Shown piece after piece: positions 1 to 11,528 of a stretch of 39,238 nt of DNA (positions are counted from its first letter, which is position 1; every line of letters begins with the position of its first letter). The stretch is from Candidatus Rokuibacteriota bacterium (lineage in GTDB: Bacteria > Methylomirabilota > Methylomirabilia > Rokubacteriales > CSP1-6). The notes under the pieces are model-generated. The model was given only the letters and a program-made list of their open reading frames with translations, did no database searches and had not been told where the DNA came from. The stretch spans positions 1 to 39,238 of the forward strand of contig QHSR01000244.1 in assembly GCA_003221635.1 (NCBI GenBank). Direction: 5' to 3'. The translations under genes were made by a program, and so were the position numbers.

Positions 1-42
1 AAGCCGGGAGCAACGGTGGAGGACCCTGATCCCGACGTCTAG
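1..42 (+). CDS. 3' end of an unidentified gene (partial)
   Basis: Reading frame 1 is open from the first base to a TAG at 40-42 and encodes a 13-residue acidic, proline-containing tail (starts KPGATVEDP). Such tails are common at the C-terminus of exported or penicillin-binding proteins, but 13 residues cannot identify a family. The other frames in this stretch offer nothing better. Whether it is a real coding end can only be decided with upstream sequence. Confidence 0.3.
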   Translation, partial: KPGATVEDPDPDV

Positions 43-353
43 CGCGGCATTTCTAGTCGCCCGGCCGGTCCTCGATACCCCTCGACCCTCGCGATAACTT
101 TCTTGCCAGCGCGCCATACCCGCCGGACGTCCGCCTAAGTATTCAGACTCGATGAGGATTCCCGATGCGGATGTATTTTCGGACTTAAAACGACAATAAA
201 TCAGCCACTTACGTAGTTTTTACTCCGGAAAACCATCCCCTGTGAAGTCAATATAATCAGAGGTTTATGTGGCAGAGATCTTGGTCTCTCGCTTGCAGAC
301 TCTCCTCTGCGGACGCAGCTATAAGCCGACATAAGGCACGAGGAGAGAACGCG
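43..353. other. AT-rich intergenic region before the first complete gene
   Basis: About 310 bases with no credible gene. The part from about 150 to 350 is clearly AT-richer than the rest of the window. It carries a consensus TATAAT at 252-257 and a Shine-Dalgarno AGGAGA at 341-346. The first 100 bases show no hairpin or repeat that I can support. Confidence 0.5.
252..257 (+). promoter_or_regulatory. -10 element TATAAT upstream of the secreted-protein gene
   Basis: A perfect sigma-70 -10 hexamer lies at 252-257 in an AT-rich stretch. No TTG-type -35 element stands 16-18 bases upstream (229-234 reads AAAACC). Transcription would start near 264, giving a leader of about 90 nt before the ATG at 354. 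An in-frame ATG at 267 lies only 9 nt after the box. Confidence 0.45.
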
Positions 354-1073
354 ATGACGAGCATACGCCGGAAAAGAGCGGTGACGTGGAGTCTCTTGGG
401 GCTGATGCTCCTGCTGTTCGGGCCGGTGCCAGCCGTGGCGTGGGATCTGGGGCAGATTTGGCTCGATTTGGCTACGCTCTCGGCAGATGTGGTCCTTTAC
501 GAAGTCACCGAGGACATGTACCTCAAGGACGCGGCGGGCAACTTCGTGACGCACCCCGTTGCGGATGGTCGGCGGAGTGCGGAGGCTCAGCTTTCCGGCT
601 GGGCGAAGCTGGGAAGCCCGCTCTGCCCCGCGTGGGTGGTGATGGTCGCCCCGACGACCAAGAAGTGCGCGGTGAACGCCAAGGGCAAGGACGACCTGAG
701 CCTCGCCACGGGCAAGGGTACGGTCAGCGGGGCTTTCTCGGTGGTGATCCAGGGTGACAACGCGGTGGACGCGGCGGAGTTCGTCATCATGACCGGGACC
801 TTCTCGGGCGACGCCAACCTCTCGCTGGCCTTCAAGGGCTGGGCGCCGCTGGGGTACATCACCAACGGTGTCGCTACGATCGACGGTAGCGGCCTCACGT
901 CCAACTTCACCGGCACGTTCCGGCTTCCTGTCAAGCTCAAGACACTGAGCACGTGGCCCGACCTCCTGCAACTGGACGCCTACTACGTGAGCGACCTGGG
1001 CGTGCCGGTCTGGGTGAAGGCTAATGAGCGGTCGCTCGGCGTGCCGACGGTGCGGCTCGAGATCAAGTTCTAG
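354..1073 (+). CDS. Secreted protein of unknown function
   Basis: A 239-residue protein. It begins with a basic n-region (MTSIRRKR), a hydrophobic core over roughly residues 9-24 and a probable signal peptidase I site after PAVA, so it should be exported. The mature part is rich in Gly, Ser, Thr and alternating hydrophobics, which suggests a beta-sandwich. It has two cysteines (in SPLCPAW and TKKCAV) that could form a disulfide. I recognise no enzymatic motif. The ATG at 354 is preferred because AGGAGA at 341-346 is well spaced. An in-frame ATG at 267 would add 29 residues before the signal peptide. It is monocistronic and ends 28 bases before a strong hairpin. Confidence 0.75.
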   Translation: MTSIRRKRAVTWSLLGLMLLLFGPVPAVAWDLGQIWLDLATLSADVVLYEVTEDMYLKDAAGNFVTHPVADGRRSAEAQLSGWAKLGSPLCPAWVVMVAPTTKKCAVNAKGKDDLSLATGKGTVSGAFSVVIQGDNAVDAAEFVIMTGTFSGDANLSLAFKGWAPLGYITNGVATIDGSGLTSNFTGTFRLPVKLKTLSTWPDLLQLDAYYVSDLGVPVWVKANERSLGVPTVRLEIKF

Positions 1074-1101
1074 TTCCCGACGCCTCCTCGTGCCTCTCTC
1101 C

Positions 1102-1133
1102 CGGGCCCGAGCCGGAACACCGGCTCGGGCCCG
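1102..1133. terminator. Hairpin terminator between convergent genes
   Basis: A perfect 14-bp inverted repeat: left arm CGGGCCCGAGCCGG at 1102-1115, loop AACA at 1116-1119, right arm at 1120-1133. It sits between the stop of the secreted-protein gene (1073) and the stop of metH (1156), so it can serve both strands. There is no U-tract after it on the plus strand, so it is a very stable stem rather than a canonical intrinsic terminator. Confidence 0.75.
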
Positions 1134-1155
1134 TCGCGTCTCACGACCCCACGCG

Positions 1156-4557
<3,402 letters not shown>

Positions 4558-4575
4558 AGAGTTATAGTAACGCAC
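4558..4575. promoter_or_regulatory. 18-bp divergent promoter spacer metH / CoA-transferase
   Basis: The two start codons face each other across 18 bases. On the plus strand TATAGT (4563-4568) ends 7 nt before the ATG at 4576. On the minus strand TACTAT (4569-4564) ends 6 nt before the ATG at 4557. Both fit the TAnnnT form of a -10 box, and at this distance transcription would begin at or next to the ATG, giving leaderless mRNAs. No TTG-type -35 is seen on either side. The layout closely resembles the spacer at 23544-23561. Confidence 0.5.
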
Positions 4576-5775
4576 ATGGTCACCCCAGCCCTCTCGCTCG
4601 ACGGCGTCCGTGTCATCGACCTTTCCCGCGTCCTCGCCGGGCCCTTCTGCGGCATGCTCCTGGCGGATATGGGCGCGGACGTCATCAAGGTGGAGGACAC
4701 CGGCTCCGGTGACGAGTCGCGCACGTGGCCACCCCACAAGGAAGGGGAGTCGGCCGCGTACCTGGTCATCAACCGCAACAAGCGTGACCTCACCCTCGAT
4801 CTGAAGGCGCCGGAGGGCGCGGCGGTGCTGAAGAACCTCGTGACGCGTGCCGACGTGCTCATCGAGAATTTCCGGACGGGCACGATGGAGGGGTTCGGTC
4901 TGGGCTACGACGTCCTGTCGGCGCTCAATCCGGGCCTGGTCTACTGCTCGATCTCGGCGTTCGGACGGACGGGGCCCCGGAAAGACGGCGCCGGCTACGA
5001 GGCGCTCATGCAGGCGTTCAGCGGGATCATGTCGATCACTGGCGAGCCCGACGGACCGCCGGTGCGCGCTGGCGTCTCGTTCCTCGATCTCACGACCGGG
5101 ATCTTTTCCGCCTTTGGCATCGCCAACGCGCTCATCCATCGGGCGAAGACCGGCCTCGGCCAGCGGGTGGACGCCTCGCTCCTGGAGACCGCCGTGACCC
5201 TGCTGAACTACCATGCCGAGGGGTTCTTGCTGACCGGCGCCGTGCCCAAGGCCCTCGGCTCCTCCCACCCATCGCTCTCGCCGTACCGCACCTTCCGCTG
5301 CCGCGACGGTCAGTGGGTGTTCATCGCCGGCGCCAACGACCGGTTCTGGCAGCGGCTGGTCGCGGCGCTCGACCTCGGCGCCCTGCGGAACGACGAGCGC
5401 TTCGCGAAGAACCTCGGACGCGTCCGGCACCGTGTCGAGCTGGAGGCGGCCGTGGCGGACGCGATCGCGAAGCACGACCGCGAGCCGTTGCTGAAGGTCC
5501 TCGAGGACGCGGGGGTGCCGGCGGCGCCCGTGAACACCGTGGATCAGGTGATGAACGATGCGCAGACGACGGCGCGCCAGATGGTCGAGCGCGTCGTGCA
5601 CCCTCGGCTCGGCGAGATCCCCGTGATCGGCACGCCAGTGAAATACTCGCGGATGCGTCCGGGCGTCCGCACGGCGGCGCCGCTCCAGAGTGAGCACACC
5701 GACGAGGTGCTGGCGGAATGGGGCTACTCGCGCGACGAGATCGCGGCGCTCCGGGCGAAGAAAGTCATCCTGTAG
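4576..5775 (+). CDS. CaiB/BaiF family (class III) CoA-transferase
   Basis: A 399-residue member of the family that moves CoA between carboxylic acids through an aspartyl-CoA thioester. The N-terminus reads LDGVRVIDLSRVLAGPF...ADMGADVIKVE, the family signature. Asp171 in SFLDLTTG aligns with the catalytic aspartate of formyl-CoA transferase. TGPRKDGAGYEALMQAFSG and GEPDGPP are also typical. The family includes formyl-CoA, carnitine, succinyl-CoA:benzylsuccinate and mesaconyl transferases, and the sequence alone does not fix the substrate. The start at 4576 has no Shine-Dalgarno but lies 7 nt after a -10-like box. Upstream in-frame open sequence is antisense to metH and not part of the gene. 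Confidence 0.93.
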   Translation: MVTPALSLDGVRVIDLSRVLAGPFCGMLLADMGADVIKVEDTGSGDESRTWPPHKEGESAAYLVINRNKRDLTLDLKAPEGAAVLKNLVTRADVLIENFRTGTMEGFGLGYDVLSALNPGLVYCSISAFGRTGPRKDGAGYEALMQAFSGIMSITGEPDGPPVRAGVSFLDLTTGIFSAFGIANALIHRAKTGLGQRVDASLLETAVTLLNYHAEGFLLTGAVPKALGSSHPSLSPYRTFRCRDGQWVFIAGANDRFWQRLVAALDLGALRNDERFAKNLGRVRHRVELEAAVADAIAKHDREPLLKVLEDAGVPAAPVNTVDQVMNDAQTTARQMVERVVHPRLGEIPVIGTPVKYSRMRPGVRTAAPLQSEHTDEVLAEWGYSRDEIAALRAKKVIL

Positions 5776-6415
5776 ATCGGTAGGGGGCCACGCGATAACC
5801 CGACTCGGGCTCCTCGTCCTGGCCGGCTGTCTCCTGGCCGCGCCGGCGGCCGCCGAGCTCTATCGCTGGACCGACGCCGAGGGGACCGTGCACTACACGG
5901 CCGAACTCGCCGCGATCCCGCCGGCGTTTCGCGACGGCGCCACGCTCCTGAGCACGCCGCAGGCGCGCCCGGCGCTTCCGTCCGACCCGAGCGCGCCCGT
6001 GACGCTCAGGGTCACCCCGGGCGCCCCCATCACCGTCGAGGTTCGCCTCAACGGGGTTCCGTTGACCCTCATCGTGGACACGGGAGCCGACCGCACGGTG
6101 ATCTCGCCCGAGGCCATCGAGCGCGCCGGGTTCGCGGGGCAGGCGGGACGGACGGTCCAGGTCGTCGGGGTCACGGGCTCGGCGACGGCGATGCTCGTGA
6201 CCCTCCCGCTCCTGGATGTCGCGGGCGCTCGAATCGGGCCGCTGCCCGTGATCGTCTACGCGCTGCCGGTGACGTTCCGGGCGCCGGGATCGTCGGAGAG
6301 CGGGGGCGGGACTCCGTCGGGGACGGTGGACGGGCTTCTCGGTCGCGACGTGCTCGACGCCTTCACGCTCAGCGTCGACGCCGCCTCCGACCGCGCCACG
6401 CTCACGCTACGCTAG
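5690..6415 (+). CDS. DUF4124 / retropepsin-like aspartic protease, exported
   Basis: Exported protein with a signal peptide (TRLGLLVLAGCLLAAPAAA), a DUF4124-type segment (ELYRWTDAEGTVHYT) and a retropepsin-like aspartyl protease domain: VDTGADRTVIS carries the catalytic DTG, and GLLGRDVLD matches the later hydrophobic-Gly-Arg-Asp motif. Such single-domain proteases probably act as dimers. The start is uncertain. The only standard start codon in frame is the GTG at 5690, which adds a 35-residue Arg-rich stretch overlapping the CoA-transferase gene. The natural signal-peptide start would be ATA at 5795, 7 nt after TAGGGGG (5781-5787). A lipobox reading (LAGC) is possible but leaves a very short h-region. 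The gene converges with, and overlaps by 4 bases, the dehydrogenase on the other strand. Confidence 0.8.
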   Translation: MSTPTRCWRNGATRATRSRRSGRRKSSCRSVGGHAITRLGLLVLAGCLLAAPAAAELYRWTDAEGTVHYTAELAAIPPAFRDGATLLSTPQARPALPSDPSAPVTLRVTPGAPITVEVRLNGVPLTLIVDTGADRTVISPEAIERAGFAGQAGRTVQVVGVTGSATAMLVTLPLLDVAGARIGPLPVIVYALPVTFRAPGSSESGGGTPSGTVDGLLGRDVLDAFTLSVDAASDRATLTLR

Positions 6416-7314
6416 GCGCGCTGCGTCTTCACGCTGGGACCGAGGCCGCTCATGCGCGCGATCACGTCGAAGACGATCGCGAAGTCGTAGTGGGCGAGAT
6501 CGAGCCCGCGGGCCGCGGTGAGCAGCTCGTCGGTAAGCGCGACCGTCGGCAGCGGCACCCCGAGCGCGCGACCCCTCTCGAGCGCCAGGCCCAGGTCCTT
6601 CTGGATCATGTCCACGTTGAACAACGCGTCCTCGGGCATGCCGAGGACGAACGGTCCGCGGTACTTGAGCATCGGCGAGGCGATGACCGACTTGAGCAGC
6701 ACCTCGACGGCGCGCTCGCGCTGGATGCCGGATTTCTCGGCGAGCGCTACCGCCTCACTGAACGCGAGCATCTGGACGGCGAGACCGAGATTCGTCGCGA
6801 TCTTCATCGTGACCGCGAGCCCCAGCTCCCCCACGTGGGTGATCGTCGGCCCGATCGCCGTGAGATGCGCGCGGACTTTCTCGAGCGCCGCCGGATCGCC
6901 GCCGACCATGAACGAGAGCTGGCCCGCCTCGAGGGTGACGGGACTGCCGGACACGGGCGCATCGATCAGCGTGGCGCCGCGCGCGGCGACCGCGTGCCCG
7001 AGCTCTCGGGTGACGTCGGGACTGACCGTGCTCATCTCGGCCCAGACCGCGCCGGGTTGGAGTCCCGCGATCACGCCGTCGGGGCCCAGGGCGATCGCGC
7101 GGAGCGCGGCGCTGTCGGTCACCATGCTGAAGACGGCGTCCGACGCCTCGGCCACGGCGCGCGGCGACTTCTCGAGCGTGAGCCCGGCGGCGACCAGCGC
7201 CCGCGCCTTCTCGGGTGTCCGGTTGTAGCCGACGACGCGGCGGCCCGCGTCGAGCAGCCGCTTCGCCATCCGGCCTCCCATCGTGCCGAGCCCAACGAAG
7301 CCGAGCGTCGCCAT
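6412..7314 (-). CDS. Beta-hydroxyacid dehydrogenase (3-hydroxyisobutyrate dehydrogenase family)
   Basis: A 300-residue NAD(P)-dependent dehydrogenase of the HIBADH / tartronate semialdehyde reductase family. The Rossmann motif GFVGLGTMGGRMA starts at residue 4. The substrate-binding DAPVSGSPVTLEAG is near residue 120, and the catalytic lysine is in AVTMKIATNLGL near residue 170. The C-terminal all-alpha domain ends the protein at the usual length. In the nucleotide motif VVGYNRTPEK, the Asn-Arg-Thr after the second strand suggests NADP(H) preference (inference). The start overlaps the stop of the RidA gene in TGATG, so the two are translationally coupled. The hydroxyacid substrate cannot be named. 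It is the first of three members of this family in the window. Confidence 0.92.
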   Translation of the reverse strand: MATLGFVGLGTMGGRMAKRLLDAGRRVVGYNRTPEKARALVAAGLTLEKSPRAVAEASDAVFSMVTDSAALRAIALGPDGVIAGLQPGAVWAEMSTVSPDVTRELGHAVAARGATLIDAPVSGSPVTLEAGQLSFMVGGDPAALEKVRAHLTAIGPTITHVGELGLAVTMKIATNLGLAVQMLAFSEAVALAEKSGIQRERAVEVLLKSVIASPMLKYRGPFVLGMPEDALFNVDMIQKDLGLALERGRALGVPLPTVALTDELLTAARGLDLAHYDFAIVFDVIARMSGLGPSVKTQRA

Positions 7315-7751
7315 CAACCGGTTGCCTCGTCGGCGACGGCGATCGCGCTGATCTCGAGCTTGCAGCGAGGATGGGTGGCGAGGCGGGACACCTCGACCGT
7401 GGTCGTCGTCGGCAGATGGCCGCCGAGGTAGGCGGCCCAGACGCGGTTGAGATCGTCCTGCTCCGCGACGTCGGTCAGGAAGCGCGTCGCCGAGACGAGG
7501 TCGGCGAGCGTGCAGCCGACCGCCGCGAGCGTCTTCTTGAGGTTCTCCATCGCGAGGACCGCCTGCTCGCGCATCGTCGAGGGCAGGTCGAACTCTTCCT
7601 CGCGATGCGGGTGACTGTGATAGACCGCCGCCGCGGTGACGCCCGAGAGGAACACCAGCCGGCCTCGGCCCACGACGATGCCCGGCGCGTACGGCATCAC
7701 CACGTCGGTGCGCCGGTCGGCGTGGTGGACGATCGAGATCTCCTTCGCCAT
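7314..7751 (-). CDS. RidA/YjgF family protein
   Basis: A 145-residue Rid-family protein. These trimeric proteins hydrolyse reactive enamine/imine intermediates or act as related deaminases in catabolic operons. Visible family features are GRLVFLSGVTA near the N-terminus, the helix EQAVLAMENLKKTLAAVG, the segment DLVSATRFLTD, and THPRCKLEISAIAVA containing the conserved arginine. GGAGGG lies just before the ATG at 7751. The gene is first in a two-gene unit with the beta-hydroxyacid dehydrogenase, which suggests a shared catabolic role such as cleaning up an imine formed from an amino or hydroxy acid. A minus-strand TAGGAT (7781-7776) could be its -10 box. Confidence 0.9.
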   Translation of the reverse strand: MAKEISIVHHADRRTDVVMPYAPGIVVGRGRLVFLSGVTAAAVYHSHPHREEEFDLPSTMREQAVLAMENLKKTLAAVGCTLADLVSATRFLTDVAEQDDLNRVWAAYLGGHLPTTTTVEVSRLATHPRCKLEISAIAVADEATG

Positions 7752-7810
7752 CGAACCCTCCGCGAGTCGCCAGGCATCCTATCACGGCTGGGCGGCGGCT
7801 CCGGTCGGGG

Positions 7811-7816
7811 TACACT
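7811..7816 (+). promoter_or_regulatory. -10-like TACACT for the receiver/RNase D operon
   Basis: TACACT ends 7 nt before the ATG at 7824 and there is no Shine-Dalgarno between them. The spacing predicts a leaderless transcript. No TTG-type -35 is present at 17 bases; CTGGGC at 7788-7793 is the nearest. Confidence 0.4.
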
Positions 7817-7823
7817 CGGGCCG

Positions 7824-8168
7824 ATGGCGGTGATCCTTGTCCTGGAGGACGATACGGCGACGCGCGACACCCTCACGGAAACTCTGGGCCGCGTCTTCCC
7901 GCGAGCCCGCGTCATCGCGACGCGAACCGACGCCGGGCCCACGGTCGTCGGGCGCGAAGGCACCACGGTCGTCCTGGCCGCGCTGCCGGTCGCGGAGCGC
8001 ATCTGCCGGGAGCAGCCGTATCTCGCGGCGCGCGTGGTCGCGTTGACCCACGCGATGGGCCCGGAGACGCTCATGAGGGCCGAAGCGCTCGGCGTCTTCG
8101 CGTCGTTGCGCGCTCCGGCCAGCGCCGAGCATCTCCAGGCCGTGCTCGGTCCGATGCTCGATGGGTAG
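7824..8168 (+). CDS. Degenerate response-regulator receiver domain protein
   Basis: A 114-residue stand-alone CheY-like fold. The first strand and acidic pair are intact (VILVLEDDTATRDTL). The phosphoacceptor position in strand 3 reads VVLAALPVAER, with Ala in place of Asp, and the strand-5 lysine appears as Arg in FASLRAP. It therefore should not be phosphorylated in the usual way and may act as a binding module (inference). It overlaps the next gene (RNase D) by 8 bases, so the two are translated together. No histidine kinase is nearby. Its partner is unknown, and its link to RNA processing is only contextual. Confidence 0.75.
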   Translation: MAVILVLEDDTATRDTLTETLGRVFPRARVIATRTDAGPTVVGREGTTVVLAALPVAERICREQPYLAARVVALTHAMGPETLMRAEALGVFASLRAPASAEHLQAVLGPMLDG

Positions 8169-9309
8169 TGTGAGCGCGATCGCGTCACGCTGGATCGAGA
8201 CCGACCGCGACCTCGCCGAGGTCTCCGAGCGCCTTCGAGCGCCGGGCGAGATCGCGCTCGACACGGAGGGCGATAGCCTGCACCACTACCCGGAGCGCCT
8301 GTCGCTCGTCCAGCTCGCCGTGTCGTCGCGCGACGTCTGGCTCGTCGATCCCCTGGCCCTCGGCGATCTCTCGCCGCTCGCGCCCGTGTTCGCCATGCCG
8401 TCCGTGGTGACGGTCCTCCACGCCGGTGACAACGACCTCGTCCAGCTCAAGCGGCGTGGATTCGGCTTCGCGGCGCTCTTCGACACGTCCATCGCCGCGC
8501 GCTTTCTGGGGGCCACGGCCCTCGGCCTCGACGTCCTACTGCAGACCTATCTCGAAGTGGAGCTACCACCCTCGAGGCAGCGCGATGACTGGTCGCGGCG
8601 CCCCCTCTCCGAGGCCCAGCGTCGCTACGCCGCGGCCGACGTGCTGCATCTCTTCGCTTTCAAGCGGCGGCTGACCGAGGAGCTGGTGCGGATGGGCCGA
8701 CTCGCCTGGGTCGAGGAAGAATGCGCGGCGCTCGCGGCCCAGCCCGTCGCCGAGCGGGTCCAGGACCCGAACGCCTTCGCCGGCCTCAAGGGCGCCCGCG
8801 ACCTCCCGCCACGCCACCTCGGGATTCTCCGGGAGCTGTACGAGCTCCGGGAGCAGCTGGCGCGCGCGACGGACCGTCCGCCGTTCAAGATCCTCGGCGA
8901 GGAGACGCTCGTGCGTCTGGCCCAGGCGCCGCCCGGCGACCTCACCCAGCTCGCGCCGATTCCCGGTTGTACCCCCAAGGTGATCGCGCGATGGGGCGAG
9001 GCGATCCTGTCCGCCGTGGCCCGAGCCCTGGCCTTGCCCGAGACGTCGTTGCCGACGCTCGAGCGCCGGCCACGGCTCAGGCTTCCGGCGGTCGTCGCCC
9101 ACCGAATCGAGGCGCTCCGGCAGTGGCGGAAGGATGCGGCGCCCCGATTCGGGCTGGAGCCAGGATTGCTCCTGCCCAACCGGCTGATCACCGCTGTCGC
9201 GATGGCCGGGCCACGCGAGCCGCATGCGCTCGCCGCGCTGGACGGCGTGCGCCGCTGGCGGGCCGAGACCTTTGGCGACGAGATCGTTGCCGCGCTGGCC
9301 TCGTCGTGA
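8161..9309 (+). CDS. rnd: Ribonuclease D
   Basis: A 382-residue 3'-5' exoribonuclease used in tRNA and stable-RNA 3' maturation. The DEDDy catalytic set is visible: IALDTEGDS (Asp and Glu of motif I), LHAGDNDLVQL (motif II Asp) and YAAADVLHL (Tyr and Asp of motif III). The nuclease domain covers about residues 10-180. It is followed by an HRDC domain (from PPRHLGILRELYELRE to LAPIPG) and a second, weaker HRDC-like segment at the C-terminus, matching the E. coli RNase D layout and length (375 residues). The ATG at 8161 lies inside the 3' end of the receiver gene. Confidence 0.95.
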   Translation: MGSVSAIASRWIETDRDLAEVSERLRAPGEIALDTEGDSLHHYPERLSLVQLAVSSRDVWLVDPLALGDLSPLAPVFAMPSVVTVLHAGDNDLVQLKRRGFGFAALFDTSIAARFLGATALGLDVLLQTYLEVELPPSRQRDDWSRRPLSEAQRRYAAADVLHLFAFKRRLTEELVRMGRLAWVEEECAALAAQPVAERVQDPNAFAGLKGARDLPPRHLGILRELYELREQLARATDRPPFKILGEETLVRLAQAPPGDLTQLAPIPGCTPKVIARWGEAILSAVARALALPETSLPTLERRPRLRLPAVVAHRIEALRQWRKDAAPRFGLEPGLLLPNRLITAVAMAGPREPHALAALDGVRRWRAETFGDEIVAALASS

Positions 9310-9325
9310 GAAGGTGAACCCCACC

Positions 9326-9805
9326 ATGAGCGATTGGCGCGCCCATCTCGTCGACGACGATGCGGGCCTCACCGCGATCCTTCGCGAAGCCAGGACGGTA
9401 GCAGTGCTCGGCGCCAAGGCCGACCCGGCCGAGCCGGCACACTACGTTCCGGCCTACCTCGTCGCGCGCGGCTATCGCATCCAGCCTGTCAATCCGAAGC
9501 TCGCCGGCCGTCCTCTCCATGGCGCGCTGACGGTGGCCCGGTTGAAAGATCTCGCCGAGCCGGCCGACGTGATCGAGATTTTTCGGCGTCCCGAGTACCT
9601 TCCGGGCCACGCCGACGAGATCCTGACCTTGGCCTGGCGGCCGACGGCGGTCTGGTTCCAGCTCGGTATCACGAACGCCGCGGCCGCCGAGAAGCTCGCG
9701 CGGGCCGGAATCCACGTGGTCCAGGATCGCTGCATGATGCCGGAGCACCGCCGCCTCCTGAAGGCGGGCGTCTCCCGACAGGGGGGAGTCGAGAGGGGGG
9801 GGTAA
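9326..9805 (+). CDS. CoA-binding domain protein (YccU-like)
   Basis: A 159-residue protein of the small CoA_binding_2 family: a single Rossmann fold related to the succinyl-CoA synthetase alpha N-domain. [29 protein letters not shown] is the nucleotide-binding segment, [13 protein letters not shown] the following strand, and [12 protein letters not shown] the family C-terminal motif with its conserved cysteine. The cellular role is not established for the family. The start at 9326 has AGAAGGTGA about 10 nt upstream and follows rnd by 16 bases, so it is probably in the same transcript. The last residues (RQGGVERGG) come from a G-rich stretch and may be non-conserved. Confidence 0.88.
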   Translation: MSDWRAHLVDDDAGLTAILREARTVAVLGAKADPAEPAHYVPAYLVARGYRIQPVNPKLAGRPLHGALTVARLKDLAEPADVIEIFRRPEYLPGHADEILTLAWRPTAVWFQLGITNAAAAEKLARAGIHVVQDRCMMPEHRRLLKAGVSRQGGVERGG

Positions 9806-9848
9806 GCTGTCGGCCGGGATCCCCAGCCGGCGCCGCCCTTGTTCCAAA

Positions 9849-11528
9849 ATGCCAGGCGAATACGCGTTCGTCATGAAGGATCTTCGAAGAGTCGTCCCGC
9901 CCAAGCGGGAGATCCTCCGAGGCATCTACCTCTCGTTCTTCCACGGAGCCAAGATCGGCGTGCTCGGCGCCAACGGCGCCGGCAAGTCCACGTTGCTCCG
10001 GATCATGGCGGGCGTCGACAGGGATTTCCTGGGCGAGGCCTTCCCCGCGGCAGGGCTGCGGATCGGGTACCTCTCACAGGAGCCCCAGCTCGATCCCGCG
10101 AGGGACGTGCGCGGCAACGTCGAAGAGGGTGTCGCCGAGACGCGCGCTCTGCTCACGCGCTTCGAGGAGGTCAGCGCCCGCCTGGGTGAGCCGATCGAGG
10201 CCGACGAGATGGAGAAGCTGCTCGACGAGCAGGCGCGACTGCAAGACCGGATCGACGCCGCGAACGCCTGGGACCTCGACCGTACCGTCGAGCTCGCGAT
10301 GGACGCCCTCCGGGTGCCGCCGGGCGACATGGAGGTCGCCAAGATCTCGGGCGGGGAGCGCCGGCGGGTGGCGCTCTGTCAGCTCCTTCTCTCGCGCCCG
10401 GACATGCTGCTGCTGGACGAGCCCACGAATCACCTGGACGCCGAGTCGGTCGCGTGGCTCGAGCGCTACCTGAAGGAGTATCCGGGGACGGTCGTCGCGA
10501 TCACCCATGACCGCTACTTCCTCGACAACGTCGCCGGCTGGATTCTCGAGCTCGATCGCGGGCATGGCATTCCGTGGGAGGGCAACTACTCCTCCTGGCT
10601 CGGGCAAAAGGGCGAGCGCCTCGCGCAGGAAGAGAAGGCCGACCTGACGCGCCAACGCACCCTGGCGCGCGAGCTCGAGTGGGTCCAGATGTCGCCGCGC
10701 GCGCGCCAGGCGAAGAGCAAGGCGCGTCTGCAGGCCTACGATGCGATGCTCAACGAGCCGTTCGAGGGGCGCGTGTCCGCGCTCGAGATCGCCATTCCGC
10801 CGGGGCCGCGGCTCGGCGACGTCGTCGTCGAGGCCGCCGACGTCCGGAAGGCGTACGGAGATCGGGTGCTGATCGACGGTCTCTCGTTCAAGCTGCCCCG
10901 CGGCGGCATCGTCGGCGTCATCGGCCCCAACGGCGCGGGCAAGACGACGCTCTTCCGGATGATCGTCGGGCAGGAGAAGCCGGATGCCGGCACGCTGCGC
11001 ATCGGCGAGACGGTGAAGCTCGCCTACGTCGACCAGAGCCGCGATGCCCTGGAGGGCCAACGCACCGTCTGGGAGGAGATCTCGGGCGGCGCCGACACGC
11101 TCATGCTCGGCGGCCGGTCCGTGCAGTCGCGCAGCTACGTCGCCTCGTTCAACTTTCGGGGCAGTGACCAGCAGAAACGCGTCGCGGACCTCTCGGGCGG
11201 TGAGCGAAACCGCCTGCACCTGGCGACGATGCTCAAGAGCGGCGCCAACCTGCTGCTCCTCGACGAGCCGACGAACGACCTGGATGTCGACACCCTGCGG
11301 GCGCTGGAAGACGGCCTGCTCGAATTCGCGGGTTGCGCGGTGGTGATCAGCCACGACCGCTGGTTCCTCGACCGGATCGCGACCCACATGCTGGCCTTCG
11401 AGGACGAAGGTCGCGTCGTGTGGTTCGAGGGTAACTACGCCGACTACGAGGCCGACCGCCGCCGGCGGCTCGGCGCCGAGGCGGAGCGTCCGCACCGGCT
11501 GCGGTTCAAACGCCTCCGGCGCGACTGA
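9849..11528 (+). CDS. ettA: Energy-dependent translational throttle ABC-F ATPase
   Basis: A 559-residue ABC-F protein, close to the 555 of E. coli EttA, which binds the ribosomal E site and gates entry into elongation according to ATP/ADP. First ATPase: GANGAGKST, arm segment, [11 protein letters not shown] and [13 protein letters not shown] linker follows with the P-site-tRNA-interaction motif ([20 protein letters not shown]). Second ATPase: [21 protein letters not shown] and [12 protein letters not shown]. The arm insertion and the opening [14 protein letters not shown] distinguish EttA from Uup and other ABC-F proteins. There is no clear Shine-Dalgarno. It ends 23 bases inside the convergent methyltransferase-like gene. 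Confidence 0.95.
   Translation: MPGEYAFVMKDLRRVVPPKREILRGIYLSFFHGAKIGVLGANGAGKSTLLRIMAGVDRDFLGEAFPAAGLRIGYLSQEPQLDPARDVRGNVEEGVAETRALLTRFEEVSARLGEPIEADEMEKLLDEQARLQDRIDAANAWDLDRTVELAMDALRVPPGDMEVAKISGGERRRVALCQLLLSRPDMLLLDEPTNHLDAESVAWLERYLKEYPGTVVAITHDRYFLDNVAGWILELDRGHGIPWEGNYSSWLGQKGERLAQEEKADLTRQRTLARELEWVQMSPRARQAKSKARLQAYDAMLNEPFEGRVSALEIAIPPGPRLGDVVVEAADVRKAYGDRVLIDGLSFKLPRGGIVGVIGPNGAGKTTLFRMIVGQEKPDAGTLRIGETVKLAYVDQSRDALEGQRTVWEEISGGADTLMLGGRSVQSRSYVASFNFRGSDQQKRVADLSGGERNRLHLATMLKSGANLLLLDEPTNDLDVDTLRALEDGLLEFAGCAVVISHDRWFLDRIATHMLAFEDEGRVVWFEGNYADYEADRRRRLGAEAERPHRLRFKRLRRD

Noticed and set aside
267..353. Upstream ATG at 267 for the secreted protein
   Set aside because: It would bury the signal peptide behind 29 residues; the ATG at 354 has a good Shine-Dalgarno.
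4558..5697. N-terminal extension of metH antisense to the CoA-transferase
   Set aside because: The sequence before MSRLREAVTQ has no homology-like pattern, and known MetH proteins begin near this point.
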